A stretch of 64,000 bases of DNA from Thermophagus sp052400625 (GCA_052400625.1 JBQTGH010000005.1); one strand, 5' to 3'. Counted from the first letter of the stretch, positions 18,206 to 27,482 are shown. A program made the numbers and translations. Notes: generated from the sequence alone by a model not told the origin.

Positions 18206-19519
18206 CTACCCTGATTTCTGATTTTTATTTGGCAACAAACTATCGTATACCTCTTTAACTTTGAGCGCAGACTTTTCCCATTTCAGTGAATCCACTTCTT
18301 GTTTTCCATGTTTCACAAACATCCTGGAAAGGGCAGGGTATTTCAGCACGCCATAAATGGCATCAGCCATAGCATCCACATCCCAAAAGTTTGTCTTAAT
18401 GGCATAAGTAAGGATTTCGGCAACCCCCGACTGATGGGAAATCAACACCGGGACATTGCTTTGCATGGCTTCCAATGGTGATATGCCAAAGGGTTCAGAA
18501 ACCGACGGCATCACATACAGATCGCTCATGGCCAGCATAGAAAAGACCTCTTCTCCTCTGAGGAATCCGGTAAAATGAAAACGGTCCATTATTTTCAGCT
18601 GGGCGGCACGCCGAATCATACGGTGCATCATATCTCCACTGCCGGCCATTACGAATCGCACATTGTCGATTCGTTGCAGCACACGATGCGCTGCTTCCAC
18701 AAAATACTCAGGACCTTTTTGCATGGTTATTCTTCCCAGAAAAGTGACCAATTTTTCATTGATTCCTTTTTTAAAAAGAGGTTTATCCTTATGTTCATAG
18801 GGTTCCACAGCATTGTACACGGTAGTAATTTTTTCCTCCGGAATTCCATATTTCTCAATGACGGTCCGTCGAGTGAGGTTGCTCACCACGATGACCTTGT
18901 CGGCAGCGTCCATCCCTCTCTTTTCAATATTAAAAACAGCAGGATTGGCACTTCCTCCACTACGGTCAAAGTCGGTGGCATGGACATGAACCACCAGCGG
19001 TTTTCCGGTCGCTTCTTTCGCTGCAATACCTGCAGGATAGGTAAGCCAGTCGTGCGCATGAATAATATCAAAGGAATAATCCTGAGCAATAATATTGGCC
19101 ACAAGCGCGTAATTATTAATCTCTTGAAGCAAATCCCCATCATACGTACCGGAAAAAGGCAATAGCCCCATCTCATCGGTCTGGATATAATGATTGGTTC
19201 TTTTCTCTTTCGTTTCAGACTTTTTAAGTTGGAAATATTCATCGGGCTGAGTGTAGGGCGTAAGCTTGGCGCCTACCTCGATATAGTCCAACGTTTGGTT
19301 AAAGTGGTTCATGAAAAGCTTTCTGTGCTTTACAGGTACATGATTAGCACCTATGAGGCTCATTCCCTTCACCTCCTCATCACCAAACGCTTTGGGGACC
19401 ACAAACAACACCTGCAGATCGGGGATATAGGACAACCCCCTGGTAAGGCCAAAACAGGCCGTACCGAGACCTCCTGATATATGAGGCGGAAATTCCCACC
19501 CGAACATTAAAACCCTCAT
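18206..19519 (-). CDS. GT4 glycosyltransferase of the glycogen cluster
   Basis: The 437-residue protein is a GT-B glycosyltransferase. The N-terminal donor/acceptor domain starts MRVLMFGWEFPPHISGGLGTACFGLTRGL, where SGGLG resembles the glycogen-synthase GGL motif. The C-terminal nucleotide-binding domain has TFLGRITMQKGPEYFVEAA and SVSEPFGISPLEAMQ with its E-x7-E motif. Its start overlaps the stop of the debranching gene by 4 bp, indicating translational coupling. The triad GH133-GT4-GH57 is a recurrent Bacteroidota arrangement (as in Bacteroides thetaiotaomicron BT_4303-4305, from memory). It probably makes or primes an alpha-glucan alongside the GT3 synthase. Its exact acceptor is unknown. 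Confidence 0.9.
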   Translation of the reverse strand: MRVLMFGWEFPPHISGGLGTACFGLTRGLSYIPDLQVLFVVPKAFGDEEVKGMSLIGANHVPVKHRKLFMNHFNQTLDYIEVGAKLTPYTQPDEYFQLKKSETKEKRTNHYIQTDEMGLLPFSGTYDGDLLQEINNYALVANIIAQDYSFDIIHAHDWLTYPAGIAAKEATGKPLVVHVHATDFDRSGGSANPAVFNIEKRGMDAADKVIVVSNLTRRTVIEKYGIPEEKITTVYNAVEPYEHKDKPLFKKGINEKLVTFLGRITMQKGPEYFVEAAHRVLQRIDNVRFVMAGSGDMMHRMIRRAAQLKIMDRFHFTGFLRGEEVFSMLAMSDLYVMPSVSEPFGISPLEAMQSNVPVLISHQSGVAEILTYAIKTNFWDVDAMADAIYGVLKYPALSRMFVKHGKQEVDSLKWEKSALKVKEVYDSLLPNKNQKSG

Positions 19520-21453
19520 AAATTACTATATTTTTCAATTAACTTAATGATATGTAGCACTCCGGCAACATTCCATGCCATGGACACAGCGCCCTTCCCC
19601 ATATGCGGCGGATTACCGTTAAAACATTCCGAGATGGTTCCAATACAATGGTTTTCCATTTCCTCTTCAAATCCTTCCAGCATCCTTTTCACAAAGGATA
19701 AGCCTCCCTGTTTATGGATATTGAGATAAGCTTCCGCAAAAAAGGCGGCCAGCCACGGGAAAACAGTCCCCTGATGCAGAGCTCTGTCACGTTGCGTCTG
19801 ATCCCCTTCATAAATTCCCTTATATTTGGGATCCTGCGGCGACAAGGTTCTAAGTCCGCGAGGGGTCAGCAGCTCTTTTTTTACCACATCCACGATGGCT
19901 TTTCTCTGCTCCAGATCTAGAGGCGAGAAAGGAAGCGCGGCAGCAAAAATCTGATTGGGCCGAATGGAAGCATCTTTAACATCCTCATCGACGAAGTCGT
20001 ACAACCCCTCACCCTCTTCATTCCAAAAGGTGGCGACAAAGGCCTTTTTAACTTTTTCTGCCAGCTCAAAATACTCAGCGGCCAGATCCTTCTGACCCAC
20101 GTTATCAGTCAATGTGGCATAATACATCAGAGCATTGTACCACAAAGCATTCAATTCAACGGTAAACCCAGGTCGCCATGTCACCGGCTCTCCATCGGCC
20201 ACAGCATCCATCCAGGTTAGGGGAACGCCCTCTTTTTTGGCGAATAACAACCCGGAATCATCAATCCACCTATTCTCTTCATTGAGCGTTCTGTAGTGAT
20301 CAAGGATTTTCTGCATGGTAGCATGATACTTCTTCCAGATATCGGGCATATTCCAGTCAGAGTCACATTCACTAACCGTCCAAAAAAACCACAAAGGAAC
20401 ATCCACATCTGTCACAAAAGCATCAGTGCCGGCATCCAGATAGAGACGCTCAATTTCTCCGGCCATATAATCCAGAATGCTTAAATAAACCGATTTATCT
20501 TCCTGATAGGCGGAAAGCCCGGGCAAAGCCAGAAGCGTATCTCTGCGCCGTTCATCATACCAGGGGTATCCTGCAATCAAACGGGCATTCTTCCCTTTCA
20601 TCATTAAAAACTGCTGCCCCGAATTGAGAAGGTTATTGAGCATGCTGTCACGAGGTATTCGTTTTTTCTTTTCACGGGTATATTTGGCTTTAAGTCCCCC
20701 TGTTTTGGCAGGTGACGTTCCGGCCGCGAAGACAATACTCTCACCGGCTTTCAGATCCGTTTCGAAATACCCGGGTACAAAGAGATCTTCCTGATAATCA
20801 TAGCCCCTGTTTTGTTCTTTCAGGTATTCAATTCCCAAATACCAGTCCGGCATATGAACAAACTCCAAATCTTTACTCGATTGCAAATAGAGATAAGGAA
20901 ATCGGTCATACATCCTCATGGCAATTCCTTTTTCTGCCTCCTGGTATCTGATATTAGCATCCATATTCCTGAAAGTCAATGCCTGAACATTCCTGAAGGC
21001 CAGGAATGGCCGAACCCTGATAACAGTCTCAGCATTGGCTTCTTCCAACGTAATTTTATACAGCAGTTGCTCTTCTTTCTCCACCAGCAACATTTCGGTA
21101 GAAAGAATAACTCCTCCAACTCGGTAATACCTTTTGGGAATATCATCCACTTCAAGACCGGTTAGATATTTGTGTCCTTTAGGATCATAGTGACTACCCT
21201 GATATTTATGAATCCCCAGATTAAAAATCTGATCATGTTGTACAATTGAAATATCAAGCGAAGAAAGTAATACGTAGTGATCCCCACCAAACTGTTTCAG
21301 GGGGCATACTAACAGGCCATGATATTTTCGGGTATTACAACCTATAATGGTTGTACTACAGTAGGACCCCGCGCGATTGGTTCGAAGAATCTCCCGGTAT
21401 AATGAATACTCAAGATTGACAAGTCTGGACTTGTCGAGGTGATAATAAGTCAT
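19516..21453 (-). CDS. Amylo-alpha-1,6-glucosidase / glycogen debranching enzyme (GH133)
   Basis: The 645-residue protein combines an N-terminal beta-sandwich domain (TNRAGSYCSTTIIGCNTRKYHGLLV, the GDE_N region) with an (alpha/alpha)6 barrel containing WFFWTVSECDSDW, LTWMDAVADGEPVTWRPGFTVELNALWYNAL and LHQGTVFPWLAAFFAEAYL. These are the signature segments of archaeal/bacterial debranching enzymes, which remove alpha-1,6 branch glucose. No signal peptide is seen, so it acts in the cytoplasm on glycogen. It is the first gene of the minus-strand glycogen cluster and its stop overlaps the GT4 start. A plausible TTTG-N22-TATCTTTA promoter lies about 50 bp upstream. Confidence 0.94.
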   Translation of the reverse strand: MTYYHLDKSRLVNLEYSLYREILRTNRAGSYCSTTIIGCNTRKYHGLLVCPLKQFGGDHYVLLSSLDISIVQHDQIFNLGIHKYQGSHYDPKGHKYLTGLEVDDIPKRYYRVGGVILSTEMLLVEKEEQLLYKITLEEANAETVIRVRPFLAFRNVQALTFRNMDANIRYQEAEKGIAMRMYDRFPYLYLQSSKDLEFVHMPDWYLGIEYLKEQNRGYDYQEDLFVPGYFETDLKAGESIVFAAGTSPAKTGGLKAKYTREKKKRIPRDSMLNNLLNSGQQFLMMKGKNARLIAGYPWYDERRRDTLLALPGLSAYQEDKSVYLSILDYMAGEIERLYLDAGTDAFVTDVDVPLWFFWTVSECDSDWNMPDIWKKYHATMQKILDHYRTLNEENRWIDDSGLLFAKKEGVPLTWMDAVADGEPVTWRPGFTVELNALWYNALMYYATLTDNVGQKDLAAEYFELAEKVKKAFVATFWNEEGEGLYDFVDEDVKDASIRPNQIFAAALPFSPLDLEQRKAIVDVVKKELLTPRGLRTLSPQDPKYKGIYEGDQTQRDRALHQGTVFPWLAAFFAEAYLNIHKQGGLSFVKRMLEGFEEEMENHCIGTISECFNGNPPHMGKGAVSMAWNVAGVLHIIKLIEKYSNL

Positions 21454-21500
21454 AGGAAATATTTAATGCTGATATAATCAGGAACAATGGGAGGTCATTT

Positions 21501-21534
21501 TAAAGATAAAAAGACACTCGCACGGAAAATCAAA
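21501..21534 (-). promoter_or_regulatory. Predicted promoter of the debranching-GT4-GH57-synthase cluster
   Basis: Read on the minus strand, TTTG (21534-21531) and TATCTTTA (21508-21501) are separated by 22 bp. This is close to the Bacteroidota consensus TTTG-N19-21-TAnnTTTG, with one mismatch in the -7 box and a spacer 1 bp too long. Confidence 0.4.
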
Positions 21535-21641
21535 AGGTAAGAAGAAAACTTCCAAAAATCAACCAGTTAGTAGCTGGAAAGAGGAATTTAAACAAAAATT
21601 AAAACCAAAGATTTAAGGCGGGGAAAAAATACAGTAGTCGG

Positions 21642-22628
21642 TTAGACCAATTTGTCAAAATATTCTCTGTCTGAAGACAATACAATTTCTGGAAACTGCG
21701 ACTCTATTTCATCAATAAGTTGAAGCGTTTTTTGAGCAAACCGACTTTGAAGAACTGGGTCTGGATGGAAAAAACGATGGTTTCGCGCTCTTTTTACTTT
21801 TTCGATTCTTTTCAGGTAATTTTGGGCTCGTACCGTAAATAGTGCGTCCACAAAACGCCGCCAGATGTATTCTATGGCCGCATGAGAGGGATTAAACATT
21901 TTTTCATCGTAAAAACGATAATCTCTCAAATCGTCCATTAAAATTTCGTAAGCGGGGAAATACCATACTTTCTCAAACACCTCACACAACTTATCGATGG
22001 CCAGAAACAGTGCTGCCTTACTAACCTGATTTTGATGCGCACCATCTTTCCAATGGCGCACCGGACTCACCGTGAATATTATCTTCAGGTTGGGATTAAA
22101 CACTCTTAACGATACAATTAATTCCTTATAAAGGGAGATGATTTCTTCGGGCTCCAGCCGATAACGAGAGAAAAAGGCGGAAGGAAATTTGTGACAGTTG
22201 GCCACGATTTGCGATGTATCGCTTCGTTCATATACAAAGGAAGTTCCAAAGGTCAACAAAAGAAAATCGGCCGATTTTAAAAAGCGCGAGACCTGCTCAA
22301 TCGTTTCATTGATTCTCCCACACACCGTTTCTTTTTCAGGGTTACTGAATTGGCCATGAAAATCAAAATGATGCCATAACCCCTCATGTTGGACCAGCTC
22401 CCGGTTGGTGCAGAGATTCCGGTTGATCACTCTGTTAAGTAGGCGGGCGGCAGATACAGGATTGTATATATCCCCGAAAGGATTTACCAATGCGTGAAGA
22501 CGATTTTCAACAAATTTGGAGCCTATATTATCCGTAAAACAAGATCCCATAAGCATCACTCTTGAATCAACATCAATAGTTGCTTCAACCCTTCCTACAT
22601 CAACTATGGTTCTGAATTCAGACAACAT
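21642..22628 (-). CDS. GSCFA domain protein
   Basis: The 328-residue protein carries the name-giving motif GSCF in VMLMGSCFTDNIGSKF near residue 30. Other conserved GSCFA segments follow: NPFGDIYNPVSAARLL, LLLTFGTSFVYE, FTVSPVRHWKDGAHQNQVSKAAL and FPAYEILMDDLRDYRFY. The family belongs to the SGNH/GDSL-like hydrolase superfamily, with Ser in GSC and the His in SPVRH as likely catalytic residues. Its natural substrate is not established. No signal peptide is visible. It lies between the glycogen cluster and an alpha/beta hydrolase gene, both on the same strand, with no overlap. Confidence 0.88.
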   Translation of the reverse strand: MLSEFRTIVDVGRVEATIDVDSRVMLMGSCFTDNIGSKFVENRLHALVNPFGDIYNPVSAARLLNRVINRNLCTNRELVQHEGLWHHFDFHGQFSNPEKETVCGRINETIEQVSRFLKSADFLLLTFGTSFVYERSDTSQIVANCHKFPSAFFSRYRLEPEEIISLYKELIVSLRVFNPNLKIIFTVSPVRHWKDGAHQNQVSKAALFLAIDKLCEVFEKVWYFPAYEILMDDLRDYRFYDEKMFNPSHAAIEYIWRRFVDALFTVRAQNYLKRIEKVKRARNHRFFHPDPVLQSRFAQKTLQLIDEIESQFPEIVLSSDREYFDKLV

Positions 22629-22692
22629 GTTCCAAGATTTTCACCGCTTCTATTACCAAGAAAGAATTGATTTAAGCTAAAGATCTGAAACA

Positions 22693-22755
22693 CTCACATG
22701 AAAGAACCTATACATGTTCTTTTTGAGTAGATCCTTGCCATGTTCGTTTCATGGA
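22693..22755. repeat. Possible dispersed repeat copy inside the hydrolase 3' end
   Basis: CATGAAA, TATACAT, TCTTTTTGAG and CCATGTTCGTTTCAT occur in the same order and near-equal spacing as in copy A (3112-3200). It overlaps the stop codon and about the last 15 codons of the hydrolase gene. The similarity is imperfect. Confidence 0.35.
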
Positions 22756-23577
22756 TTCTTTCATCCACAAAGATATGCCAGAAAATAGTATTTCTGCTCC
22801 GGGCTCATTATGAATTTCATGCCGTGCCCCTTCCACCGGGAAAAATCGGGTTGTTCCACCTGTCATTTCCGCTAGATATCGGGTTGTTTCAAAGTCTGTG
22901 ATATCGTCATTCGTCCCATGAGCAAAAAACAATGGCGTCTCAATTCTTTTTGCTTTTTTAATCACCTGATCAGCCCCTCTGGACAACTCAAGAAACAACC
23001 TCAAAGAGATTTTGTGATGCATCAATGGATCACGGTCACTTTGCGACTGTACTTCTGCAACACATGATAGTTGAGAGGATCGAATCCCGGTCTTTACCCG
23101 GAATGAGGGCATGAAATAATCGGCCCAATAAGCCCCTTTCAAAACAAAAGAAGAGGGCGGATGAACCAGTTTTAACCAAGGAGAACTGATGATTGCTCCG
23201 GCAATGTCCTGTCTCTTTCTCAATAAAAAATTCAGAGCCAGATTTCCACCCATACTGTGACCATATAAAAAAAGAGGGAGTTCACTCCAATTATATTTTA
23301 CCCGCTTGATTAAACTGTCAATATCATTCATGAAATCTGACAAATGATTGATGTGGCCTCTTCTCCCTTCCGACAAACCGTGTCCCCTCAAATCCACAGC
23401 ATAAACCAACACGCCTTGTTCATTAAATCGACGAGCCCAACTATCATAACGGCCGGAATGTTCTCCTATACCATGGACCAGACAAACCACCGCGTGGGGA
23501 GCTCCCTTTGGTTTCCAGAAACGTCCCACAAGGAAAGCTCCGTCACTTGTCACCATATTAAACTCCTTGTTTTGCAT
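22708..23577 (-). CDS. Alpha/beta hydrolase, monoacylglycerol lipase-like
   Basis: The 289-residue protein belongs to the serine aminopeptidase S33 / lysophospholipase group. It has the oxyanion segment LVHGIGEHSGRYD (HG), DLRGHGLSEGRRGH, the nucleophile elbow GHSMGGNLAL with Ser about residue 109, FAHGTNDDITD with the catalytic Asp, and EGARHEIHNE with the His. It likely hydrolyses monoacylglycerols or lysophospholipids in the cytoplasm. The last 15 or so residues (KRTWQGSTQKEHV region) fall inside a stretch resembling the dispersed repeat, so the natural C-terminus may have been replaced. The start at ATG 23577 fits MVTSDGAFLVGRFW following shortly after. Confidence 0.9.
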   Translation of the reverse strand: MQNKEFNMVTSDGAFLVGRFWKPKGAPHAVVCLVHGIGEHSGRYDSWARRFNEQGVLVYAVDLRGHGLSEGRRGHINHLSDFMNDIDSLIKRVKYNWSELPLFLYGHSMGGNLALNFLLRKRQDIAGAIISSPWLKLVHPPSSFVLKGAYWADYFMPSFRVKTGIRSSQLSCVAEVQSQSDRDPLMHHKISLRLFLELSRGADQVIKKAKRIETPLFFAHGTNDDITDFETTRYLAEMTGGTTRFFPVEGARHEIHNEPGAEILFSGISLWMKESMKRTWQGSTQKEHV

Positions 23578-23787
23578 AGCGTATAAAATTTTCAGCCGTT
23601 CAAGAAAGAAGCAACTAGGCGATTTAACTTTTGCTTTGATGCCTCCATTAAAAAAACTTAAATCTTTTAAAATTAGTTAATTTTTGAAAATCTCGTAAAT
23701 TGCAAGCAAACTTTATTCCAGAAATTTGATCTTTTTCAACCGCTATTTTTATTTTGCCACCTAAAACCAAAAACGTCAAGTAATTTC

Positions 23788-24198
23788 ATGCAGACCATAA
23801 TTACACTATCAACCACCCAACATAACCAACTCCTCGATATCACCCGAGAAGTGGCCGCCATCGTGTCACAATGCGAAGTCCACACTGGTCTGGTTAATGT
23901 CTATGTTCAAGGTGCAACAGCCGGTATTATGATTCAGGAAAACTGGGATGAGTCAGTACAAAACGATGTGTTGAACTGGCTCCGAAAAATGATTCCCCAC
24001 GGGGTTTGGCAACATGACGCCCAAGACAATAATGGCGACTCTCATTTAAAAGCCGGCTTTGTAGGACCATCCGAAACCATCCCCATCATCAATGGTCAGC
24101 TGGGATTGTCCACTTGGCAAAATATTTTTTTGTGTGAATTTGACGGTCCCAGGAAAGAACGACATGTGGTAATTACAGTATACAACACTGAAAAATAA
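23788..24198 (+). CDS. YjbQ family protein (UPF0047)
   Basis: The 136-residue protein has the YjbQ fold signatures NGDSHLKAGFVGPSETIPI and LGLSTWQNIFLCEFDGPRKERHV at its C-terminal half, including the conserved His of SHLKA. The family was reported to have weak thiamine-phosphate synthase activity in E. coli; its real role is unclear. In place of the usual HTTA motif it reads GATAGIMIQENWD, a variant I recall from other Bacteroidota members, so the first conserved His is missing. It is divergent from the hydrolase gene and convergent with queG, 27 bp away. Confidence 0.9.
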   Translation: MQTIITLSTTQHNQLLDITREVAAIVSQCEVHTGLVNVYVQGATAGIMIQENWDESVQNDVLNWLRKMIPHGVWQHDAQDNNGDSHLKAGFVGPSETIPIINGQLGLSTWQNIFLCEFDGPRKERHVVITVYNTEK

Positions 24199-24225
24199 AA
24201 CCCGATTTCCACTGTTAAACAGGAA

Positions 24226-25161
24226 TCATTGACCCAAAATAAAATTGAGATTCCTTTTCAGCCCCTGATAGCCAGCCCTGCGAATAGGGCTGCCTCTCGA
24301 AATCTCATCAAAAGTATTTTCATCCAATTGAGACCACTCATCTCGGGTCATTTGCTGAAACTCAGAACGAAGCACAAAATCGGACTCTTTATGAGGACGT
24401 GCTTTCCAATTCCAGGGACAAACATCCTGGCAAATATCACAACCAAAGAACCATTCATTCATCTGCTCCCTGAAGTGATCGGGTATTTCATTTTTATTTT
24501 CGATGGTTAAATAAGAGATACACCGGTTGGCATCCAGACGATATGGCGAAACAAGTGCTCCGGTAGGACAAGCTTCAATGCATCTTGTACATCCGCCGCA
24601 AGCTTCTCTGATGGGTTCACCAGAAGGAAGTTCGATGTTTAAAATTATTTCTCCAATAAAAACAAAAGAGCCTATACGGGGATGGATAAGGTTGCTATTT
24701 TTCCCGCGCCATCCTAAACCTGCCCGCACAGCCAAAGACCTTTCAAGGACAGGGGCAGAATCAACAAAAAATCGTCCATTGGCCTCATCGGAAATTTCAG
24801 ATTGGATATAGGTCATCAATTGCTTAAGCCGTTTTTTTAACACCTTGTGATAGTCTCGTCCATAAGCATATTTTGCCAGTTTCAGACCCGATTTCAAGCC
24901 TTCCTTTTTTGGAGGAAAGTAATTCTGAAGGACAACAACGACCGACTTAGCATCCTCTATCAACTTCTGTGGATTGGTCCTTTTCTCAAAATTCCGCGAC
25001 ATATAGTCCATGCCGGCATGATACCCCCTATTGAGCCACTCTTTCAGAAAAGCTGCATCCTCCTTCAACTCTGTTGCAGAGGCAAATCCCACCTCGTCAA
25101 ACCCCAATCGTAACGCTTCCTGTCGAATTAACCGACTCCGCTCCAAGGCGACCAAATCCAT
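24226..25161 (-). CDS. queG: Epoxyqueuosine reductase
   Basis: QueG catalyses the last step of queuosine synthesis in tRNA, reducing epoxyqueuosine with cobalamin and two [4Fe-4S] clusters. The 311-residue protein shows MDYMSRNFEKRTNP and VDSAPVLERSLAVRAGLGWRGKNSNLIHPRIGSFVFIGEI in the cobalamin-binding part. The ferredoxin-type motifs are CGGCTRCIEACPTGAL and CDICQDVCPWN. Family members often have a C-terminal HEAT-like extension, which is short here. The gene lies 10 bp downstream of the DUF59 gene at the distal end of the SUF cluster, which fits an enzyme needing two Fe-S clusters, though co-transcription is inferred. Confidence 0.96.
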   Translation of the reverse strand: MDLVALERSRLIRQEALRLGFDEVGFASATELKEDAAFLKEWLNRGYHAGMDYMSRNFEKRTNPQKLIEDAKSVVVVLQNYFPPKKEGLKSGLKLAKYAYGRDYHKVLKKRLKQLMTYIQSEISDEANGRFFVDSAPVLERSLAVRAGLGWRGKNSNLIHPRIGSFVFIGEIILNIELPSGEPIREACGGCTRCIEACPTGALVSPYRLDANRCISYLTIENKNEIPDHFREQMNEWFFGCDICQDVCPWNWKARPHKESDFVLRSEFQQMTRDEWSQLDENTFDEISRGSPIRRAGYQGLKRNLNFILGQ

Positions 25162-25171
25162 AGCGTTTCCT

Positions 25172-25489
25172 TTACAACAAACCTAATTCAAGCATCGCTT
25201 CTTCTGAAAGCATATCCTTAGACCAAGGCGGATCGAAGGTAAGATGCAAATCAACTTCTTCCACGCCATCCAATGCAAGTACTTTTTCATGAACCTCTTC
25301 AGGCAATGATTCAGCTACCGGACAGTTGGGAGATGTAAGGGTCATTACCACTTTCACCTTGCCTTTTTCACGCGCTTCAATTTCATAAATGAGCCCCAAA
25401 TCATAAATATTCACCGGAATTTCAGGATCGTAAATGGTTTTTAAAACCTTTACAATCTCACTCTCTATATTTAAATACTCCTGCTCCAT
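25172..25489 (-). CDS. DUF59/MIP18 family Fe-S assembly factor (SufT-like)
   Basis: The 105-residue protein is a single DUF59 domain: VLKTIYDPEIPVNIYDLGLIYEI at the N-terminus, then VVMTLTSPNCPVAESLPEEV with the conserved Cys, and HLTFDPPWSKDMLSEEA at the C-terminus. Such proteins (SufT, PaaD, eukaryotic MIP18) help mature Fe-S proteins. Its place between sufE and queG supports a SufT role. It is separated from sufE by 297 bp containing a hairpin, so it may have its own promoter. Confidence 0.92.
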   Translation of the reverse strand: MEQEYLNIESEIVKVLKTIYDPEIPVNIYDLGLIYEIEAREKGKVKVVMTLTSPNCPVAESLPEEVHEKVLALDGVEEVDLHLTFDPPWSKDMLSEEAMLELGLL

Positions 25490-25519
25490 ATCTTCTATAA
25501 ATTGATAATTAATATTCCC

Positions 25520-25550
25520 AAAGGTCTAGGGTCCTTAAACAAAGACCTTT
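25520..25550. other. Hairpin between sufE and the DUF59 gene
   Basis: AAAGGTCT at 25520-25527 pairs with AGACCTTT at 25543-25550 (8 bp, 15-base loop). On the minus strand it is not followed by a T-run, so a classical terminator is unlikely. It may be a leader structure for the DUF59-queG pair. Confidence 0.4.
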
Positions 25551-25786
25551 CGCCGACCCAATTAAATATTCCAATATGCCTGCCGATTTTCACCACGAAG
25601 ATACAATCAAAAAACGCCATCAGCAGAAAAAAGGGGCACCATTAACCTTCTAAAAAATACGCTAATTCTGCAGCCTCAGAACACTACTTATTAACATCGG
25701 AAATAAAATATTGTTTGAAGAAACATCGTCCTGCAGTAAATCTAGCATGCCCCACTAAAACATTTCTAACTGAAACGATCCAATAC

Positions 25787-26209
25787 TTAACCCTGTTTAA
25801 CCTTAAAAGCCATAGCATAGGCTCTGATTTGCCGGATCATGGCAACCAGTCCGTTGCTGCGGGTGGGAGATAAATGCTCCTTCAGCCCTACTTTATCTAC
25901 AAAATAGAGCTCCGCATTAAGGATTTCATCGGGAGTATGTCCAGAAAGGGCACGAAGCAAAAGAGCAACGATTCCCTTGACGATGATGGCATCACTGTCA
26001 CCCTGAAGTTCAATTTTTCCATTTTTCATTTCAGCATGCAGCCAAACTTTGGATTGACATCCGTCGATCAAATTTTGGTCGGTACGGTGGTTTTCATCAA
26101 AGGCATCAAGTTCATTACCCAATTCAATAAGAAGAGAATACTTATCCATCCAGTCGTCCAGCGCTGAAAAATCTTCAATAATTTGATCTTGCTTTTCGTT
26201 GATTGTCAT
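25787..26209 (-). CDS. sufE: SufE family sulfur acceptor
   Basis: SufE takes the persulfide sulfur from SufS and hands it to the SufBCD scaffold. The protein has the active-site cysteine in LIDGCQSKVWLH, followed by GDSDAIIVKGIVALLLRALSG and the C-terminal LSPTRSNGLVAMIRQIRAYA, all typical of SufE. I set the start at the ATG at 26209 (140 residues), since MTINEKQDQIIEDFSALDDW matches the family N-terminus; nine further in-frame codons to 26236 look non-native. It lies 52 bp after the sufS stop on the same strand. Confidence 0.94.
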   Translation of the reverse strand: MTINEKQDQIIEDFSALDDWMDKYSLLIELGNELDAFDENHRTDQNLIDGCQSKVWLHAEMKNGKIELQGDSDAIIVKGIVALLLRALSGHTPDEILNAELYFVDKVGLKEHLSPTRSNGLVAMIRQIRAYAMAFKVKQG

Positions 26210-26261
26210 GTTCAATTTTTTTTGCAAAGATAACAACTCCCTTCACAATGCAGGTTGACAT

Positions 26262-27482
26262 TTATCCCAGCATGGCCTCAACTCGCATCAAAGCCTCCAC
26301 AAGTTGGTCTATCTCAGACTTTGTATTATAGAAGGCAAAAGAGGCACGAACAGTCCCGGGAATCCCATAACAATCCATCAGCGGTTGAGCACAATGGTGG
26401 CCTGTACGTAAAGCAAAGCCTAGCTTATCCAGTAAAGTCCCCACATCAAAGGGGTGAGAACTGCCCAAAAGAAAAGAAATAACGCTGGTACGACCGGTTG
26501 CCTTTCCGATAATCCGAAGATTGGGCACTTCGCTAATCTTTTCTGAGGCATATTCAAAAAGAGCATGCTCATAATCCCAGATGTCTGATAATCCTTTCTC
26601 CTTCAAATAATCAATAGCTCTTCCTAATGCAATAACACCCGCAAAATTAGGGGTACCGGCTTCAAATTTATAAGGTAATTCATTAAAGGTGGTTCCGGAA
26701 AACGATACTTTATCAATCATCTCACCCCCTCCTTGATAGGGTACCATCTTTTCGAGCCACTTACGTTTCCCGTAGAGCACTCCCACTCCAGTGGGAGCAT
26801 ACATTTTATGCCCGCTAAAAACATAAAAGTCACAATCCAGCTGCTGCACATTCACCGGTAGATGATGAATAGCCTGTGCTCCATCGATAACAACCGGCAC
26901 ATCATGTGCATGTGCTATGGCAATAATTTTTTCAATGGGATTGATGGTTCCCAAAACATTACTGATGTGGGTAATGGATACGAGCTTAGTTTTCGGCGAG
27001 AACAATTTCTCAAAGGTATCCATGTCCAGTTCCCCATTATCGGTTACCGGAACTACCTGAATAGAAATCCCTTTTCTCTTTTGAAGCAACTGCCAGGGTA
27101 CAATATTGGAATGATGCTCCATTTGGGTTAAAATCACCTCATCACCTTCAGAAAAAAAGGTTTCTCCAAAAGATGCAGACAACAGATTAATCGATTCAGT
27201 AGTGCCCTTGGTAAAGATAATCTCTTCTGTAGAAGCGGCATTAATAAAAGAGGCCACTTTCTTACGAACCTCTTCAAAAGCTTGAGTACAAATATTGCTT
27301 AAATGATGTACCCCCCGATGAACATTACTGTTAAACCGCCGATAAACATTCGCCTCTGCTTCAATAACAGAAACAGGTTTATGAGTGGTCGCCGCATTAT
27401 CCAGATAAACCAACGGTTTGCCATAAATCTCCTCAGCAAGAACAGGAAAGTCATTTCTTATTTCCTGAATATTTAAGCCCAT
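26262..27482 (-). CDS. sufS: Cysteine desulfurase SufS
   Basis: This PLP enzyme frees sulfur from cysteine as an enzyme-bound persulfide. From the ATG at 27482 it is 406 residues, the usual SufS length, starting MGLNIQEIRNDFPVL. The extension to 27527 adds 15 non-conserved residues. The PLP lysine is Lys226 in FSGHKMYAPTGVGVLYG and the persulfide cysteine is Cys364 in LRTGHHCAQPLMD. YLDNAATTHKP marks the N-terminal small domain. It is the fourth gene of the operon, following sufD. Confidence 0.96.
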   Translation of the reverse strand: MGLNIQEIRNDFPVLAEEIYGKPLVYLDNAATTHKPVSVIEAEANVYRRFNSNVHRGVHHLSNICTQAFEEVRKKVASFINAASTEEIIFTKGTTESINLLSASFGETFFSEGDEVILTQMEHHSNIVPWQLLQKRKGISIQVVPVTDNGELDMDTFEKLFSPKTKLVSITHISNVLGTINPIEKIIAIAHAHDVPVVIDGAQAIHHLPVNVQQLDCDFYVFSGHKMYAPTGVGVLYGKRKWLEKMVPYQGGGEMIDKVSFSGTTFNELPYKFEAGTPNFAGVIALGRAIDYLKEKGLSDIWDYEHALFEYASEKISEVPNLRIIGKATGRTSVISFLLGSSHPFDVGTLLDKLGFALRTGHHCAQPLMDCYGIPGTVRASFAFYNTKSEIDQLVEALMRVEAMLG

